A DNA stretch of 64,000 nucleotides from Nitrospira defluvii. GTDB lineage: Bacteria > Nitrospirota > Nitrospiria > Nitrospirales > Nitrospiraceae. The position numbers were made by a program, and so were the translations under genes. The stretch's first letter is position 1. Every line of letters starts with the position of its first letter. A model generated the notes under the pieces. The model saw only the letters and a program-made list of their open reading frames with translations, was not told where the DNA came from and ran no database searches. Positions 35,167-44,711 of the stretch are shown in pieces. The DNA lies in the NCBI GenBank assembly GCA_011525625.1, contig WYAX01000003.1, positions 310,001 through 374,000 of the forward strand. Direction: 5' to 3'.

Positions 35167-36729
35167 TCACCGCTTCCTATCGAAGCCGGAGTCGCGCCAT
35201 TTTTCGAGGAGGGCGATACGCCGCTCCAACTGCGGAATCGTGGCCTGATCGACTCGCCCACCGGTCCGCTTGATCAGCTCCGCATTGAGCTGTCGATGAT
35301 CCACTCCGCACTTTCGCGCCACGGCCCCGACCAGCACGCGATGTCTGTCCCGCAAGCTGTTCTTCTGGTCGTGCAGCGCCACCGCCGGTTCCGGCTGCCC
35401 CTTGCCTTCGCCGGACGACTCACCCTCCTCGGCGCCGATCAAGGCATCGAGACGAGCCACGCCGTTCAACGGGATATATTCCTTCAACGACGTCGCGGCG
35501 GTCCCGAAGAGGGTTCGCTGGACGGCCGGCATGATGTCTTCGAGCACATGATCCCGCTCGACCTTGATGCGCTTGGCATAATGCACCAGCGTCGCATCCT
35601 TGGGCAGGTAGAGCCAGGCCCGCTGCGGTTTCGGCACCTTCTCCTGCATGCGCACGAACCGTCCGACCACCTGGCGAAAATACATCTCCGTCAAGACGTT
35701 GGTGGCATAGATCCCGACCCGCAAGCGGGGAATATCGACGCCTTCGCTGACCATGTTCACCGCCACCAACCATTGCTGCTGCTTGTGATGGGCAAAGGTC
35801 TCGATGGTTTTAGAAGCGGAGGGATCGTCGGAGACCGCCACCTGGGCGCGTGTGCCCGTGATCTTCTGTACGAGGTCGGCCACCTGCCGCGCATGGTCTT
35901 GGTTCATGGTCACGATCAAGCCCCCCGCGTCCGCCTGCTCCTGTTTACGGAGTCGCTGCAGTTCGGCATGGGCATCGCTCAACACCGGCCCCAGCCAGCT
36001 CTCCTGGAGCAACGCCGTCTTCAGCCGCTCGCGTTGGCGCTCGAAGGTCAACCCGTCCTCGAACGTGGCTCGATGCTCGCGCCCATCGGAGAGCCAGGTC
36101 AGTTCCCCTTCATAACTCGGGAAGAGAATCGGCCGGCACACCCCGTCACGGATGGAATGGGAGTAGCCGTAGGTAAAGTCCGCCTGGCTCTCACCCTGCT
36201 CGTACCGCACGTAGGGAATGGGATTGTTGTCGGAGCGAAACGGCGTGCCGGACAGGGCGAGGCGAAACACGGCTTCCCCGAACGATTCGCGCAGGGCCTT
36301 ACCCCAATCCTTGCCGTCTCCGGCATGGTGTAACTCGTCGAGAATCACCAGCGTCTTGCGGCTCCGACAGGCACGACGAAACACGTCCGGCGCCAAACAG
36401 ACTTGTTGATACGTCACGACCGCGCCGTGATAATCCCGCGCCTCCAGCGCCTGCTCGTTCGACAAGGCCGGATCGAGCTGAATGCCGACCTGACCGGCGG
36501 CGGAGGCCCACTGTGTCCGCAGATGGTTCGTCGGACAGACCACCAGCACCCGTCCGGCGCTGCGAGCAGCCAGATAGTGATGGGCAATGCGTAGCGCAAA
36601 GCGAGTTTTACCTGCCGCCGGCGTGGCCGTCACGAGATAGTCCTCGCGCGGCCGTGCCAACACATCGGCCACCGCGCGAGCCTGCCAATCACGAAGCACG
36701 GCTTTCCAAGGGGCGAGGGTCACCGCCAT
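35167..36729 (-). CDS. SF2 DEAD/DEAH-type helicase
   Basis: A 520-residue superfamily 2 helicase. Motif I is LVTATPAAGKTRFALRIAHH (about 32-51), motif Ia VVCPTNHLRTQW, motif II ILDELHHAGDGKDW (DELH), motif III LALSGTPFRSD, motif IV/V LVAVNMVSEGVDIPRLRVGIYAT and motif VI RQVVGRFVRMQ. The C-terminal 120 residues carry a charged linker and a helical region. It resembles the ResIII/UvrB-like group found alone in many bacteria. The substrate nucleic acid is unknown. It lies 81 bases upstream of the degenerate AAA+ gene on the same strand, so the two may be linked. Confidence 0.85.
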   Translation of the reverse strand: MAVTLAPWKAVLRDWQARAVADVLARPREDYLVTATPAAGKTRFALRIAHHYLAARSAGRVLVVCPTNHLRTQWASAAGQVGIQLDPALSNEQALEARDYHGAVVTYQQVCLAPDVFRRACRSRKTLVILDELHHAGDGKDWGKALRESFGEAVFRLALSGTPFRSDNNPIPYVRYEQGESQADFTYGYSHSIRDGVCRPILFPSYEGELTWLSDGREHRATFEDGLTFERQRERLKTALLQESWLGPVLSDAHAELQRLRKQEQADAGGLIVTMNQDHARQVADLVQKITGTRAQVAVSDDPSASKTIETFAHHKQQQWLVAVNMVSEGVDIPRLRVGIYATNVLTEMYFRQVVGRFVRMQEKVPKPQRAWLYLPKDATLVHYAKRIKVERDHVLEDIMPAVQRTLFGTAATSLKEYIPLNGVARLDALIGAEEGESSGEGKGQPEPAVALHDQKNSLRDRHRVLVGAVARKCGVDHRQLNAELIKRTGGRVDQATIPQLERRIALLEKWRDSGFDRKR

Positions 36730-37082
36730 AGCACCACCAGGCGTGTCCGGTGCCTTGCCTCGAACCACGAGTGGCGCCGATTCTGCGCCGTCCCGCCCAT
36801 CTCTCCGGTCTCTACGCACATCATACAATTCCCATCCGCAGTGGTCCGCAGCCGGGGGCTTCCACGAAGACGATCAGTTTGTCACGACGATGAAGATGAG
36901 GTGTGGCGTACACGCGGCCGACAGGCCCTCACGTCACGGAGGCAGCCGGTCACGGCATGGGAGAGACACATCATATCTGTGCGGGATGGTATCGCAAAAC
37001 CAGCCGGGCAACAAGAGGCCGACGGAGCCGCCGCTACCCTTGAAACGCCGGCGCCGTGGTCGCATACTCACGGCACCACGCC
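36730..37082. other. Divergent intergenic region, 353 bases
   Basis: This stretch separates the divergent helicase and sigma-54 activator genes and presumably holds both promoters. I find no clear consensus hexamers, repeat or small gene in it. Open frames that cross it are extensions of shadow frames. Confidence 0.4.
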
Positions 37083-39023
37083 ATGTCGACCGAGCGTCCA
37101 GAAGCCACCCACCCGCTCCATGCCGTGGAAGCCGACGCCGTCTTACGCGCCATTGTGCAGGGCACGGCGACGGAGACCGGCCACGACTTTTTTACCGCCT
37201 TGGTCCGCAACCTCGCCGACGTCTTGGGCACCCATGGAGCCTGGGTCACGGAATATTTTCCGGAATTCCGCCGCCTGCGCGCCCTCGCCTTTTGGATGGA
37301 CGGCCAGTGGGTGAAGGACTACGAAGTCGACATCGCAGGCACGCCGTGCGAGCGGGTGATCGACAGCGCCACCCTGGTCCATTTCCCCGACCGCATTCTG
37401 GAGATCTATCCGCAGGAAGAGGAGTTGCGACAGGCCGGAGCCGTCAGCTACATGGGCGTGCCGCTCAAGGACCACAACGACGCCATCCTGGGCCACCTGG
37501 CCGTCATCGACCGCCGCCCCATTCCCGAAGAACCGCGCATCCATGCCATCTTTCAGATCTTCGCCGCGCGGGCGGCCGCCGAGCTGCGACGTCTGCGGGC
37601 CGAGGCCGAGGTCCGGGATCGGGAGGAAACCGTGGGGCGGCTCCTTGGAAGCGCGCTGGACGCCATCATCGAGTTGGACGACCAACTGCGGATCACCCGC
37701 GTCAATCCGGCCACCGAACGGGTGTTTCGTTGCAGCGGGTCCCGGATGGTCGGCCAGGACTTCCGGCGGTTCATGACCGACGAAGACGCCCGGCGCGTGA
37801 GCAACCTGCTCGCCGAACTGGACACCCGCCCCGAAGGAGAGCGGTCTCTCTGGATTCCCGGCGGCCTCACGGCCCGTTGTCCCGAAGGCGGCTCCTTCCC
37901 CGCTGAGGCTACGCTCTCCCGGTTCGAGTCGCACCGCCGCACCGCCACAACCGTGATCCTCCGCAACGTGCGCGACCGCATCGAGGCTGAACACAAGATC
38001 CGCTCGTTGACCGTAGAGACCGAACTCCTGCGCGAAGAGCTCCAGTCACGTCACCCGGGTACACTGATCGGGGAAAGCCCGGCCCTGCGCCGGGTGCTGG
38101 ACGACATCGCGCAGGTCGCGCCGACGGACGCCACGGTCCTGATCGTCGGCGAAACCGGCACCGGCAAGGAGTTGGTCGCGCGCGCGATTCACCAAGCCGG
38201 CCAGCGACGCGAGCGTCCGTTGGTGATCGTCAATTGCGCAGCGATTCCCGCCACGTTGATAGAAAGCGAGTTGTTCGGCCACGAGTCAGGCGCGTTCACC
38301 GGCGCGACCAAGAAACGGGAGGGCCGGTTTGCCCTGGCCGACCGGGGCACCATCTTCCTCGACGAGATCGGGGAACTGCCGCTGGACCTTCAAGCCAAGT
38401 TACTCCGTGTCCTGCAAGAGGGCGAATTCGACCCTGTGGGCAGCTCCCACACCAAGAAGGTGAACGTGCGAGTCCTGGCCGCCACCAATCGTGACCTCTC
38501 GAAGTCCATCAAGGACGGGCAGTTTCGCGCGGATCTCTATTATCGATTGAACGTCTTCCCCCTCACCCTGCCGCCGTTGCGCGAACGCGGCGACGACATC
38601 GTGCGTCTCGCCTCGGCCTTCGCCCAACGCTGTGCCCGCACCATGGGTCGCACGCTCGCCCCCTTGACCGCCGACTGCGCCGAACGCCTCATGCGGTATA
38701 GCTGGCCCGGCAATGTGCGTGAGCTGCAGAACGTGATGGAACGTGCGGTGATCACCGCCATCGATGGAAAACTGAACCTGGATCGTGCTCTCCCCGAAGT
38801 GCCCCCATCAGAGGCACCACCCGCATCGAGCGGACGACAAGAGCCCTCCGGAATTCTCACTGCCGAGGATTTCGAATCGCTGGAGCGAACGAACATCCTG
38901 CGCGCTCTGGAGGAGACCGGATGGATCGTCGCCGGCGAGAAGGGCGCGGCGAAACGCCTCGGGCTCAATCCCTCAACCTTGGCCTCCCGCATGAAGGCCT
39001 TGGGCATCCGCAAACCTCGCTGA
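37083..39023 (+). CDS. Sigma-54-dependent transcriptional activator (GAF-PAS-AAA+-HTH)
   Basis: A 646-residue bacterial enhancer-binding protein. Residues about 20-180 are a GAF-type sensor ([41 protein letters not shown]), about 190-310 a PAS domain ([29 protein letters not shown]). The AAA+ domain follows: [18 protein letters not shown] (Walker A), [23 protein letters not shown] with the sigma-54-contacting GAFTGA loop, and [24 protein letters not shown] (Walker B). The last 45 residues form a Fis-type HTH. It would sense a small ligand and activate sigma-54 promoters. A perfect palindrome and a -24/-12-like site lie just downstream. The start could also be the GTG at 37056; neither has a good ribosome site. 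Confidence 0.9.
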   Translation: MSTERPEATHPLHAVEADAVLRAIVQGTATETGHDFFTALVRNLADVLGTHGAWVTEYFPEFRRLRALAFWMDGQWVKDYEVDIAGTPCERVIDSATLVHFPDRILEIYPQEEELRQAGAVSYMGVPLKDHNDAILGHLAVIDRRPIPEEPRIHAIFQIFAARAAAELRRLRAEAEVRDREETVGRLLGSALDAIIELDDQLRITRVNPATERVFRCSGSRMVGQDFRRFMTDEDARRVSNLLAELDTRPEGERSLWIPGGLTARCPEGGSFPAEATLSRFESHRRTATTVILRNVRDRIEAEHKIRSLTVETELLREELQSRHPGTLIGESPALRRVLDDIAQVAPTDATVLIVGETGTGKELVARAIHQAGQRRERPLVIVNCAAIPATLIESELFGHESGAFTGATKKREGRFALADRGTIFLDEIGELPLDLQAKLLRVLQEGEFDPVGSSHTKKVNVRVLAATNRDLSKSIKDGQFRADLYYRLNVFPLTLPPLRERGDDIVRLASAFAQRCARTMGRTLAPLTADCAERLMRYSWPGNVRELQNVMERAVITAIDGKLNLDRALPEVPPSEAPPASSGRQEPSGILTAEDFESLERTNILRALEETGWIVAGEKGAAKRLGLNPSTLASRMKALGIRKPR

Positions 39024-39031
39024 CCGTTGTC

Positions 39032-39053
39032 CCGTCGCGAGATCTCGCGACGG
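39032..39053. promoter_or_regulatory. Perfect 22-bp palindrome, possible activator binding site
   Basis: CCGTCGCGAGA (39032-39042) is followed directly by its exact complement TCTCGCGACGG. It begins nine bases after the activator stop and about 120 bases upstream of a sigma-54-like promoter, the distance at which such activators usually bind. It could instead act as a terminator stem, but no T tract follows. Confidence 0.5.
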
Positions 39054-39153
39054 AGCTCATGACATTTCGCAACACACGGAATCCCGCGTCCCGCCTTCCA
39101 AGTCTCTCCGGCACAACCGGCTGATTTTTCAACCTAACCCATCCGACCACTCC

Positions 39154-39170
39154 CTGGCATCACTCCTGCT
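39154..39170 (+). promoter_or_regulatory. Candidate sigma-54 (-24/-12) promoter
   Basis: CTGGCATCACTCCTGCT has GG and GC exactly ten bases apart, against consensus TGGCACG-N4-TTGC. Three consensus positions differ. It lies about 50 bases before the ATG of the membrane-protein gene and downstream of the sigma-54 activator. Confidence 0.45.
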
Positions 39171-39219
39171 GATAGGCCTGGCATCGATCACGATGCTTCC
39201 ACAAGGCGGGAGGGACACG

Positions 39220-39654
39220 ATGAACAGGATACAGGACATCGGCTGGTGGTACTGGCTGGCGACCGTCGTACTGCTGGGAATCGGACGGCTTGGATGGTCG
39301 CCCGGCATCTGGTTGGCCATGGCGCTCTGCCTCATCCAGATCGCGCATGTGTTTCGCCTTGTCCGCAACGTAACGGCGTTTCCACTTCAGGTCCGGGTGG
39401 CGTACGCGATGCTGCTCGCGGCCGGATTGTGGGCGCCATTGCAGTGGATACACCTCATCCAGCTCGTCGGCACGACGGCACGGGTGCTGGTCGGGTACTG
39501 CCTGCTGGCCCGCACCCTCTCCTTGGCACCGTGGAATCGTCGACAGCCGCTGACCTGGTCGATGCTGCGTCGGACATTCTTCTCGCCGCAGACGGCCGCG
39601 CCGCCCTGCGGGGCGATTTTCGGCCGGCTCTCGCTGGAACGGGTGCCCTCATGA
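39220..39654 (+). CDS. Small inner-membrane protein
   Basis: A 144-residue hydrophobic protein with about four transmembrane helices: WWYWLATVVLLGIGRLGW, GIWLAMALCLIQIAHVFRLV, VRVAYAMLLAAGLWAPLQWI and LVGTTARVLVGYCLLARTLSL. The C-terminal 40 residues are soluble and basic. I cannot name a family. GGGAGGG lies six bases before the ATG. It is followed by the OsmC-family gene 83 bases later and preceded by a candidate sigma-54 promoter, so the pair may form the target of the activator. Confidence 0.72.
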   Translation: MNRIQDIGWWYWLATVVLLGIGRLGWSPGIWLAMALCLIQIAHVFRLVRNVTAFPLQVRVAYAMLLAAGLWAPLQWIHLIQLVGTTARVLVGYCLLARTLSLAPWNRRQPLTWSMLRRTFFSPQTAAPPCGAIFGRLSLERVPS

Positions 39655-39737
39655 ATTGGGAACGAATGTGCCGGAATGCCGACCGGCTGTTGATTCGGCA
39701 AGCCATCATCACTCACTCACAACCAAGGAGGAATCCC

Positions 39738-40298
39738 ATGTCACCAATAACAATTACCGGAACCATGAACGGCGTGGATGTCGACCGAATGGGGGCGACC
39801 GCACAGGCGGTGCAACAACAACCGAGCCTGGCACACTTCCGGTTCCGCGCGAAGAACCAGTGGATCAACGGCGGCCACAACCGCTCGACGATCAAGAGCT
39901 TTTACGGCGCAGGGCAGGAGGACGGCGGGCGCACCCAGCCGTTCGTGCTCGATGCGGATGAGCCGCCCGTGCTCTTGGGCGAAGACCATGGAGCCAACCC
40001 AGCGGAGTATCTGCTGCACGCACTGGCCGCCTGCCTGACCACGTCTATGGTCTACCATGCAGCCGCGCGCGGCATTCGCATTGAGTCGCTGGAATCGACG
40101 TTGGAAGGGGATGTGGATCTGCAGGGCTTTCTCGGCCTGTCCGACCACGTTCGCCCCGGGTATCAAGCCATTCGGGTCACATTCACCGTCCGGTCGGACG
40201 CGAGCCCCGAACAGTTGCGGGAGTTGGCGAAATTCTCGCCGATTTACGACACGGTTACGAACCCGGTGCCGGTCACGATTCACGTGCAGGCGAAGTGA
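39738..40298 (+). CDS. OsmC-family protein
   Basis: A 186-residue cytosolic protein of the OsmC/Ohr fold, thiol-dependent peroxide-detoxifying in characterised members. The family hallmark LGEDHGANPAEYLLHALAACLTTSMVYHAAARGI (about 84-117) contains the second redox Cys in ALAACLT. The C-terminal RVTFTVRSDASPEQLRELAKFSPIYDTVTNPVPVTIHV is the usual ending, but the second Cys position (SPIYD) is not Cys, as in the OsmC-like group with one redox Cys. AAGGAGG stands seven bases before the ATG. A terminator follows the stop. Confidence 0.88.
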   Translation: MSPITITGTMNGVDVDRMGATAQAVQQQPSLAHFRFRAKNQWINGGHNRSTIKSFYGAGQEDGGRTQPFVLDADEPPVLLGEDHGANPAEYLLHALAACLTTSMVYHAAARGIRIESLESTLEGDVDLQGFLGLSDHVRPGYQAIRVTFTVRSDASPEQLRELAKFSPIYDTVTNPVPVTIHVQAK

Positions 40299-40304
40299 GC
40301 ACGG

Positions 40305-40334
40305 GGGCCTGGGCATCCCTGGATGCCCAGGCCC
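40305..40334. terminator. Bidirectional terminator hairpin
   Basis: A perfect 13-bp GC-rich stem (GGGCCTGGGCATC, 40305-40317, with its complement 40322-40334) and a 4-base loop. It lies between the convergent OsmC and DEAD-box genes, four bases from the latter's stop. Confidence 0.7.
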
Positions 40335-40337
40335 GCC

Positions 40338-42065
40338 TCAGTCTCGAAACAACCGCACGGCCACTTTCTGCCCCTTGATCCTGGTCCGGCTTAAGGCGTC
40401 GATGACCTGTCGCGCCGCCTCTTCCTGCACGTCGACGATGGAAAACCGCTCTTCGACTTCGATGGCCCCGATCAGGCGCGACGGTACCCCGGCTTCATTG
40501 GCGATGGCACCGACCAGATCACCCGGTCTGATTCCCATGGCTCGACCGGCTCCGATATACACGCGCACCGCTCCCGCTGCCCGGCCACGACCAGGCCCGC
40601 CTCGCGGCGCGCGACCGCGATCCCCCGACTGGGGAGCCGAACCATACGACGGGCGTGACGAACGGTAGGGCTCCGGCGCTCGCATCTGCACGGCGGGAAT
40701 CTCCTCCTCTTCCCGATCACCGCCATGCGACCGATAGACCAACTTGATGGCCGCCGCCGCGATATCCGCCGGATCGGCTGACGCAGCCAACGCGTCCACG
40801 ACACGGCGAAAATCTTCGAGTCCACCCGCTTCCAGAGTTTCTTGAATCGACGACTTCGTGCGTTCCAGCCGCTTGGCCAACAGATCCCCGAGCGACGGCA
40901 CGGGCGCGATCGTAATGCGCGCCTTGGTGTGTTGCTCGACCGCGCGCAACAACCGTTGCTCACGCGGCTCGACAATGGTCATCGCCGCACCTTCCCGTCC
41001 GGCCCGGCCGGTGCGCCCGATACGATGGACGTATACTTCCAGCGAAGAAGGCAGATCGTAGTTGATCACATGCGACACGGACGGAATATCCAAGCCGCGT
41101 GCCGCCACGTCGGTCGCCACCAGCAGCTCGGTCTGCCCCGTGCGAAAGGCCTGCATGACACGATCCCGTTGAACCTGGCTCATGCCGCCATGAATGGCTT
41201 CAGATCGGTACCCGCGGCTGTTCAACGCCGCCGTCACTTCATCGACCTCCAGCCGCGTCCGGCAAAACACCAGGGCCGACTTCGGCATCGCAATATCCAA
41301 CACGCGAGCGAGGGCCGACACCTTGTGCTGGCGGGCCACCACATAGGCCGTCTGTTGCACGCGTGGAGCGGCACCGGCTTTCACCGGCTCCCGCGCAATC
41401 GTGACTTCCACGGGATTTTTCAAATGCCGGCGGGCGATGGACGCAATGCGCGGCGGCATGGTCGCCGAAAACAACGCGGTTTGTTTCGTCGCCGGAGTTT
41501 CCTCAAGAATGGCGTCGAGGTCGTCGGCGAAGCCCATATCGAGCATCTCGTCTGCCTCGTCCAACACCACGACCTGCAGATCAGCCAGCTTCAAGGTCTT
41601 GCGCCGAAGATGATCCAACGCCCGTCCTGGCGTCGCGACAATGACCTCCACCCCGCGCCGGAGTGCTTGCAATTGCGGACCCATCGCCTGCCCACCGTAC
41701 AACGCCAGCACGGAGATCCGCAGCTCCTTGCCGTACCGTTGCACCGCTTCGCTGACCTGCACGGCCAACTCACGGGTCGGCACCAGCACCAGCGCCGTGG
41801 GCCGCTGCCGTGGGCCGTGCGCGATCCGCTGCAGGAGCGGCAAGGCAAAGGCCGCCGTTTTACCGGTTCCGGTGGCGGCCTGCCCCAGCAGGTCTCTCCC
41901 CTCCAACAAGGGGGGAATCGCTTCACGTTGAATCGGGGTGGGCTCTTCGTAGCCCAGGGCTTCAAGGGTGGTCAACAGCGAGGCTTCTAATCCGAGCGCG
42001 GCAAAACCGGGAGAGAATCCCTTCGCAGCCGGCTCTGTCGGCGATGGCGTCGTGGTGTGTTTCAT
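40338..42065 (-). CDS. DEAD-box ATP-dependent RNA helicase
   Basis: A 575-residue DEAD-box helicase. Motifs in order: Q motif YEEPTPIQREAIPPLL (about 38-53), Walker A AATGTGKTAAFALPLL, PTRELAVQVSE, GGQAMGPQ, TPGRALDH, VVLDEADEMLDMGF (DEAD), FSATMPPRI, FCRTRLEVDEV, TDVAARGLDIPSVSHVINYDLP and YVHRIGRTGRAGREG. A Gly/Arg-rich linker (about 480-500) precedes a C-terminal DbpA/CsdA-type RNA-binding domain (VRVYIGAGRAMGIRPGDLVGAIANEAGV). That places it with the DeaD/CsdA group that remodels ribosomes or mRNA in the cold. It is convergent with the OsmC gene across a terminator hairpin. Confidence 0.93.
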   Translation of the reverse strand: MKHTTTPSPTEPAAKGFSPGFAALGLEASLLTTLEALGYEEPTPIQREAIPPLLEGRDLLGQAATGTGKTAAFALPLLQRIAHGPRQRPTALVLVPTRELAVQVSEAVQRYGKELRISVLALYGGQAMGPQLQALRRGVEVIVATPGRALDHLRRKTLKLADLQVVVLDEADEMLDMGFADDLDAILEETPATKQTALFSATMPPRIASIARRHLKNPVEVTIAREPVKAGAAPRVQQTAYVVARQHKVSALARVLDIAMPKSALVFCRTRLEVDEVTAALNSRGYRSEAIHGGMSQVQRDRVMQAFRTGQTELLVATDVAARGLDIPSVSHVINYDLPSSLEVYVHRIGRTGRAGREGAAMTIVEPREQRLLRAVEQHTKARITIAPVPSLGDLLAKRLERTKSSIQETLEAGGLEDFRRVVDALAASADPADIAAAAIKLVYRSHGGDREEEEIPAVQMRAPEPYRSSRPSYGSAPQSGDRGRAPRGGPGRGRAAGAVRVYIGAGRAMGIRPGDLVGAIANEAGVPSRLIGAIEVEERFSIVDVQEEAARQVIDALSRTRIKGQKVAVRLFRD

Positions 42066-42094
42066 GAGGAGGGGCTAAACCTTTCTTGATAGTC

Positions 42095-42781
42095 CTAGCT
42101 ATTCATGCTGGCGGGCCACATAAATTCCAACTCGGGGAATTTAGCTTTGTAATCGTCGTGGCTGGCGTGGATGACTTTGATGGCTTCGTCGCGTCCGTAC
42201 ATACTGGTAATCTCCACCTTGTTGTGTGCCGTGGAGCCCGGCGCCTGTTTGTAGGTCAGGAAATAGTGCTGCAACCGGTCGAGCAAGGTCATGGGGCATT
42301 CTTTGAGATCGGTCAACGTCCCGTAGACGGCATCGTCCCGCATCACCGCGATGATCTTGTCGTCCGCCTCGCCGCCGTCGGCCATGCTGAACCCGCCGAT
42401 CGGTCTGGCCGTCAGCAAAATATCGCTGTGGGGAATCGCCTTTTCGGTCAGCACGCAGATATCGAGGGGGTCGCCGTCACCGATCATGTCCGGCCGACCG
42501 GCACGGGCGCCGAACAGCTTCGCCACTTGCTCACCGCAATAGGTTTGGGGGATGAGCCCGTAATATACCGGGCAAAAGTTGGAGAACCGCTGAGGACGGT
42601 CGACTTTGAGAAAGCCCGTGGCCTTGTCCACCTCATATTTCACCGTATCGCTGGGGACGATTTCGATGTAGGCCGTCACCAGATCCGGCGCTTCGTCCCC
42701 CATGGACACCCCGTGCCAGGGATGCGCTTTGAACATCAGGCTCATGAGTCGCCGCGCCGCATCGATTTCCTTCTTGCTCAT
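42095..42781 (-). CDS. ppa: Inorganic pyrophosphatase (family I)
   Basis: A 228-residue soluble pyrophosphatase that hydrolyses PPi to drive biosynthesis. Family I landmarks: VPSDTVKYEVDKATGFLKVDR (about 42-62), CPVYYGLIPQTY, then the metal-binding signature GDGDPLDICVLTE (about 101-113), with DGDPLD holding the magnesium-binding Asp residues, and DDKIIAVMRDDAVYG. The N-terminal 35 residues are longer than in E. coli Ppa. It is 29 bases upstream of the DEAD-box gene on the same strand. Confidence 0.93.
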   Translation of the reverse strand: MSKKEIDAARRLMSLMFKAHPWHGVSMGDEAPDLVTAYIEIVPSDTVKYEVDKATGFLKVDRPQRFSNFCPVYYGLIPQTYCGEQVAKLFGARAGRPDMIGDGDPLDICVLTEKAIPHSDILLTARPIGGFSMADGGEADDKIIAVMRDDAVYGTLTDLKECPMTLLDRLQHYFLTYKQAPGSTAHNKVEITSMYGRDEAIKVIHASHDDYKAKFPELEFMWPASMNS

Positions 42782-43155
42782 CCTGCTTCAGTCCCCCCAT
42801 GTGAATGCCTTCGGAATTGACGGTCTGACGATCGTACGATCCGGCAAGGTCTGGATTAATTCGACGACACACCCGCACGAGGGCAGGAGTATCCGGCTAG
42901 ACAAACAGACAGCTTATAACACATTGGGGGCGAAGGAAACAGCACGCACTCTCTCGTCGGCGGAGGACGCATGCAGCCGCGAGGAGATCGCATCGCGTAC
43001 GAGTCATCGACGATCCCCTCTCCAACCCGACCTCCCCGCCCCTGTGCACGCCGCGCCACGGCGTCTCAAGAACGGTCTCCCGGCCGCCGATAAGGGAATC
43101 AGAACGGGAACGCAGAACACCACGCGCGGTCTCTGACTGTCCACGAGGTCTGTCC
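42782..43155. other. 374-base gap without a gene
   Basis: Divergent region between ppa and the CBS-domain gene. It contains no frame with a plausible ribosome site and no repeat I can recognise. It presumably holds the ppa and CBS-gene promoters. Confidence 0.4.
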
Positions 43156-43629
43156 ATGGCCCAACCAGCTTTCGACCAGTCCCCTCACATGCCGCTCTCT
43201 GGAGCCCTCACCGAGACCATCGGAGAACCGACGATCCGTGCCATCATGTCAAGACGAACCGTGACCGTGACCATGGACGATTCCCTCGCTCGAGCCCGAG
43301 AGCTGTTTACTGAACACCATTTTCATCACCTGCTGGTTGTGCAGGGCAAGATCTTGTTCGGCATCATTTCGGACCGCGACCTCCTGAAGGCGGTGAGCCC
43401 GAACATCGGAACACTCTCCGAAACCGATCGCGACCGGGCGACGTTGAACAAACGGGCACATCAGATCATGAGCCGGAACCTAATCACCGTCACAGCCGAC
43501 ACGACCGTGGAGGTTGGGGCGCGACTGCTGCTTGAACATCGCGTCTCTTGCCTTCCTGTCGTCGCTGCAGATGGGGCGCTCGAAGGCATCGTGACCTGGC
43601 GAGACCTGCTCCGCGCGTACCTTCACTAG
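43156..43629 (+). CDS. CBS-domain protein
   Basis: A 157-residue protein made of a tandem pair of CBS motifs (about 27-90 and 100-156): IRAIMSRRTVTVTMDDSLARARELFTEHHFHHLLVVQGKILFGIISDRDLLKAV and HQIMSRNLITVTADTTVEVGARLLLEHRVSCLPVVAADGALEGIVTWRDLLRA. The pair would fold as a Bateman module and bind adenine nucleotides such as AMP or ATP. No effector domain is attached, so it probably acts as a separate regulatory subunit. The partner is not evident nearby. Confidence 0.9.
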   Translation: MAQPAFDQSPHMPLSGALTETIGEPTIRAIMSRRTVTVTMDDSLARARELFTEHHFHHLLVVQGKILFGIISDRDLLKAVSPNIGTLSETDRDRATLNKRAHQIMSRNLITVTADTTVEVGARLLLEHRVSCLPVVAADGALEGIVTWRDLLRAYLH

Positions 43630-43926
43630 GGTTCGACCGGCGGCCGATCGCGAGGCGATTCCGGCCGTGGCCCGCCTCTCAGCCCCCCCGCTCGCGAACA
43701 ACGGAACCAGAGCGTCCTACGCGCGTCTTCCGCCCATCGACGGAACAGCCGTCACGTCCGCAGAGCAGGCCCACGATCATCGGCGGCGCCAGGTCGCGAC
43801 ACACACGATCGCCGAAGGCAGGGAATACAGGAGCCGCCCGGGCGGCCGACAACGGCTGCGCCGCTGCTGACCGCCGGGTCCGGCCGATTCCTGTCCGAGG
43901 ATTTGTCGGAACGTTCGAGTCTGAAA
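43630..43926. other. 297-base convergent gap without a gene
   Basis: Lies between the convergent CBS gene and the barrel gene. No coding frame with ribosome site, no recognised repeat, and no strong terminator stem seen. Confidence 0.35.
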
Positions 43927-44511
43927 TTAGAAGGTGTGACGTACGCCGAAGAGCAAGCCCATCGAGGAGCCGTCACCGTCGGCGGAATTCCGCTTCCAGG
44001 CGGTTTCCATATTAAGCATCAGGCCTTTGGGCGCGTCTTGGAAGAAATTCGTCATGGGGTAGTCCAATCCCGCGCCGAACCGCCAGGCAAACGAATCCGC
44101 CTGATCCTTGGTGTTGATGTTCACGCCGATCCCGCTGGTGACATAGGGGATAAGAGAGCCGATGTGTCCCGGGCGATACTCCAGATTCACCGGCAACAGG
44201 GTGATCGTATTGAGCGACCCGTTGCGTGGCGCATCCAGGCCATGGTTTTCCCACTCCAGCATCATCCCGAAGCGGAACCACTTATTAATGCCATACATGC
44301 CCTGGAAGTTGAGCGCCGGACCGGTCGTGGACAGCCCGGAACTCTGCGTCATGAAACTCGGCCCGACCCGGAAACCATAGGTCATCTTGCCTTCGTCGGC
44401 CATGCCCTCATGTACCCACTCGGCGGCCTGAGCGCCGACCGGAACCACACTCAACGCGCTCGCCAGCACCGACGCTCCTACCCACGTGCCCCATTCTCGA
44501 ATCCTGCGCAT
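43927..44511 (-). CDS. Outer-membrane beta-barrel protein (paralogue-like)
   Basis: A 194-residue exported protein. Signal peptide VLASALSVVPVGAQAAEW (cleavage about residue 31), then alternating strands: KMTYGFRVGPSFMTQ, FRFGMMLEWENHGLD, LLPVNLEYRPGHIGSLIPYVTSGIGVNINTK, GLMLNMETAWKRN, and a C-terminal MGLLFGVRHTF ending in Phe. The SLIPYVTSGIGVNIN segment parallels VIPYLSVGLGMNFN in the barrel at 21557, so the two share ancestry. Function unknown. Confidence 0.75.
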   Translation of the reverse strand: MRRIREWGTWVGASVLASALSVVPVGAQAAEWVHEGMADEGKMTYGFRVGPSFMTQSSGLSTTGPALNFQGMYGINKWFRFGMMLEWENHGLDAPRNGSLNTITLLPVNLEYRPGHIGSLIPYVTSGIGVNINTKDQADSFAWRFGAGLDYPMTNFFQDAPKGLMLNMETAWKRNSADGDGSSMGLLFGVRHTF

Positions 44512-44711
44512 ACATCCTCCTCTGGTGATATTGGACTTTCGGAATGGGCACTGTAGGCAAGCGCGGCTTCAGTTTTCAAGCACACGGACATCCGCAACCG
44601 ACAGCATCGGTCTGTCCCCCCCCTCGCAGATTGAGGCATGGCGCCGCAGCCCTTCAGTCGATTATGATGGAGACCATTAGGCCAGGCAGGCACAGAACCG
44701 GGAACACCACG

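Noticed and set aside
36743-37906. 387-codon plus-strand frame across the start of the sigma-54 activator
   Set aside because: Overlaps the activator's GAF-PAS coding region in another frame and is Pro/Arg-rich without domain content.
39246-40298. Single 350-residue fusion of the membrane-protein region with OsmC
   Set aside because: The open frame runs through the membrane gene in the wrong frame; the OsmC gene has its own AAGGAGG and ATG at 39738.
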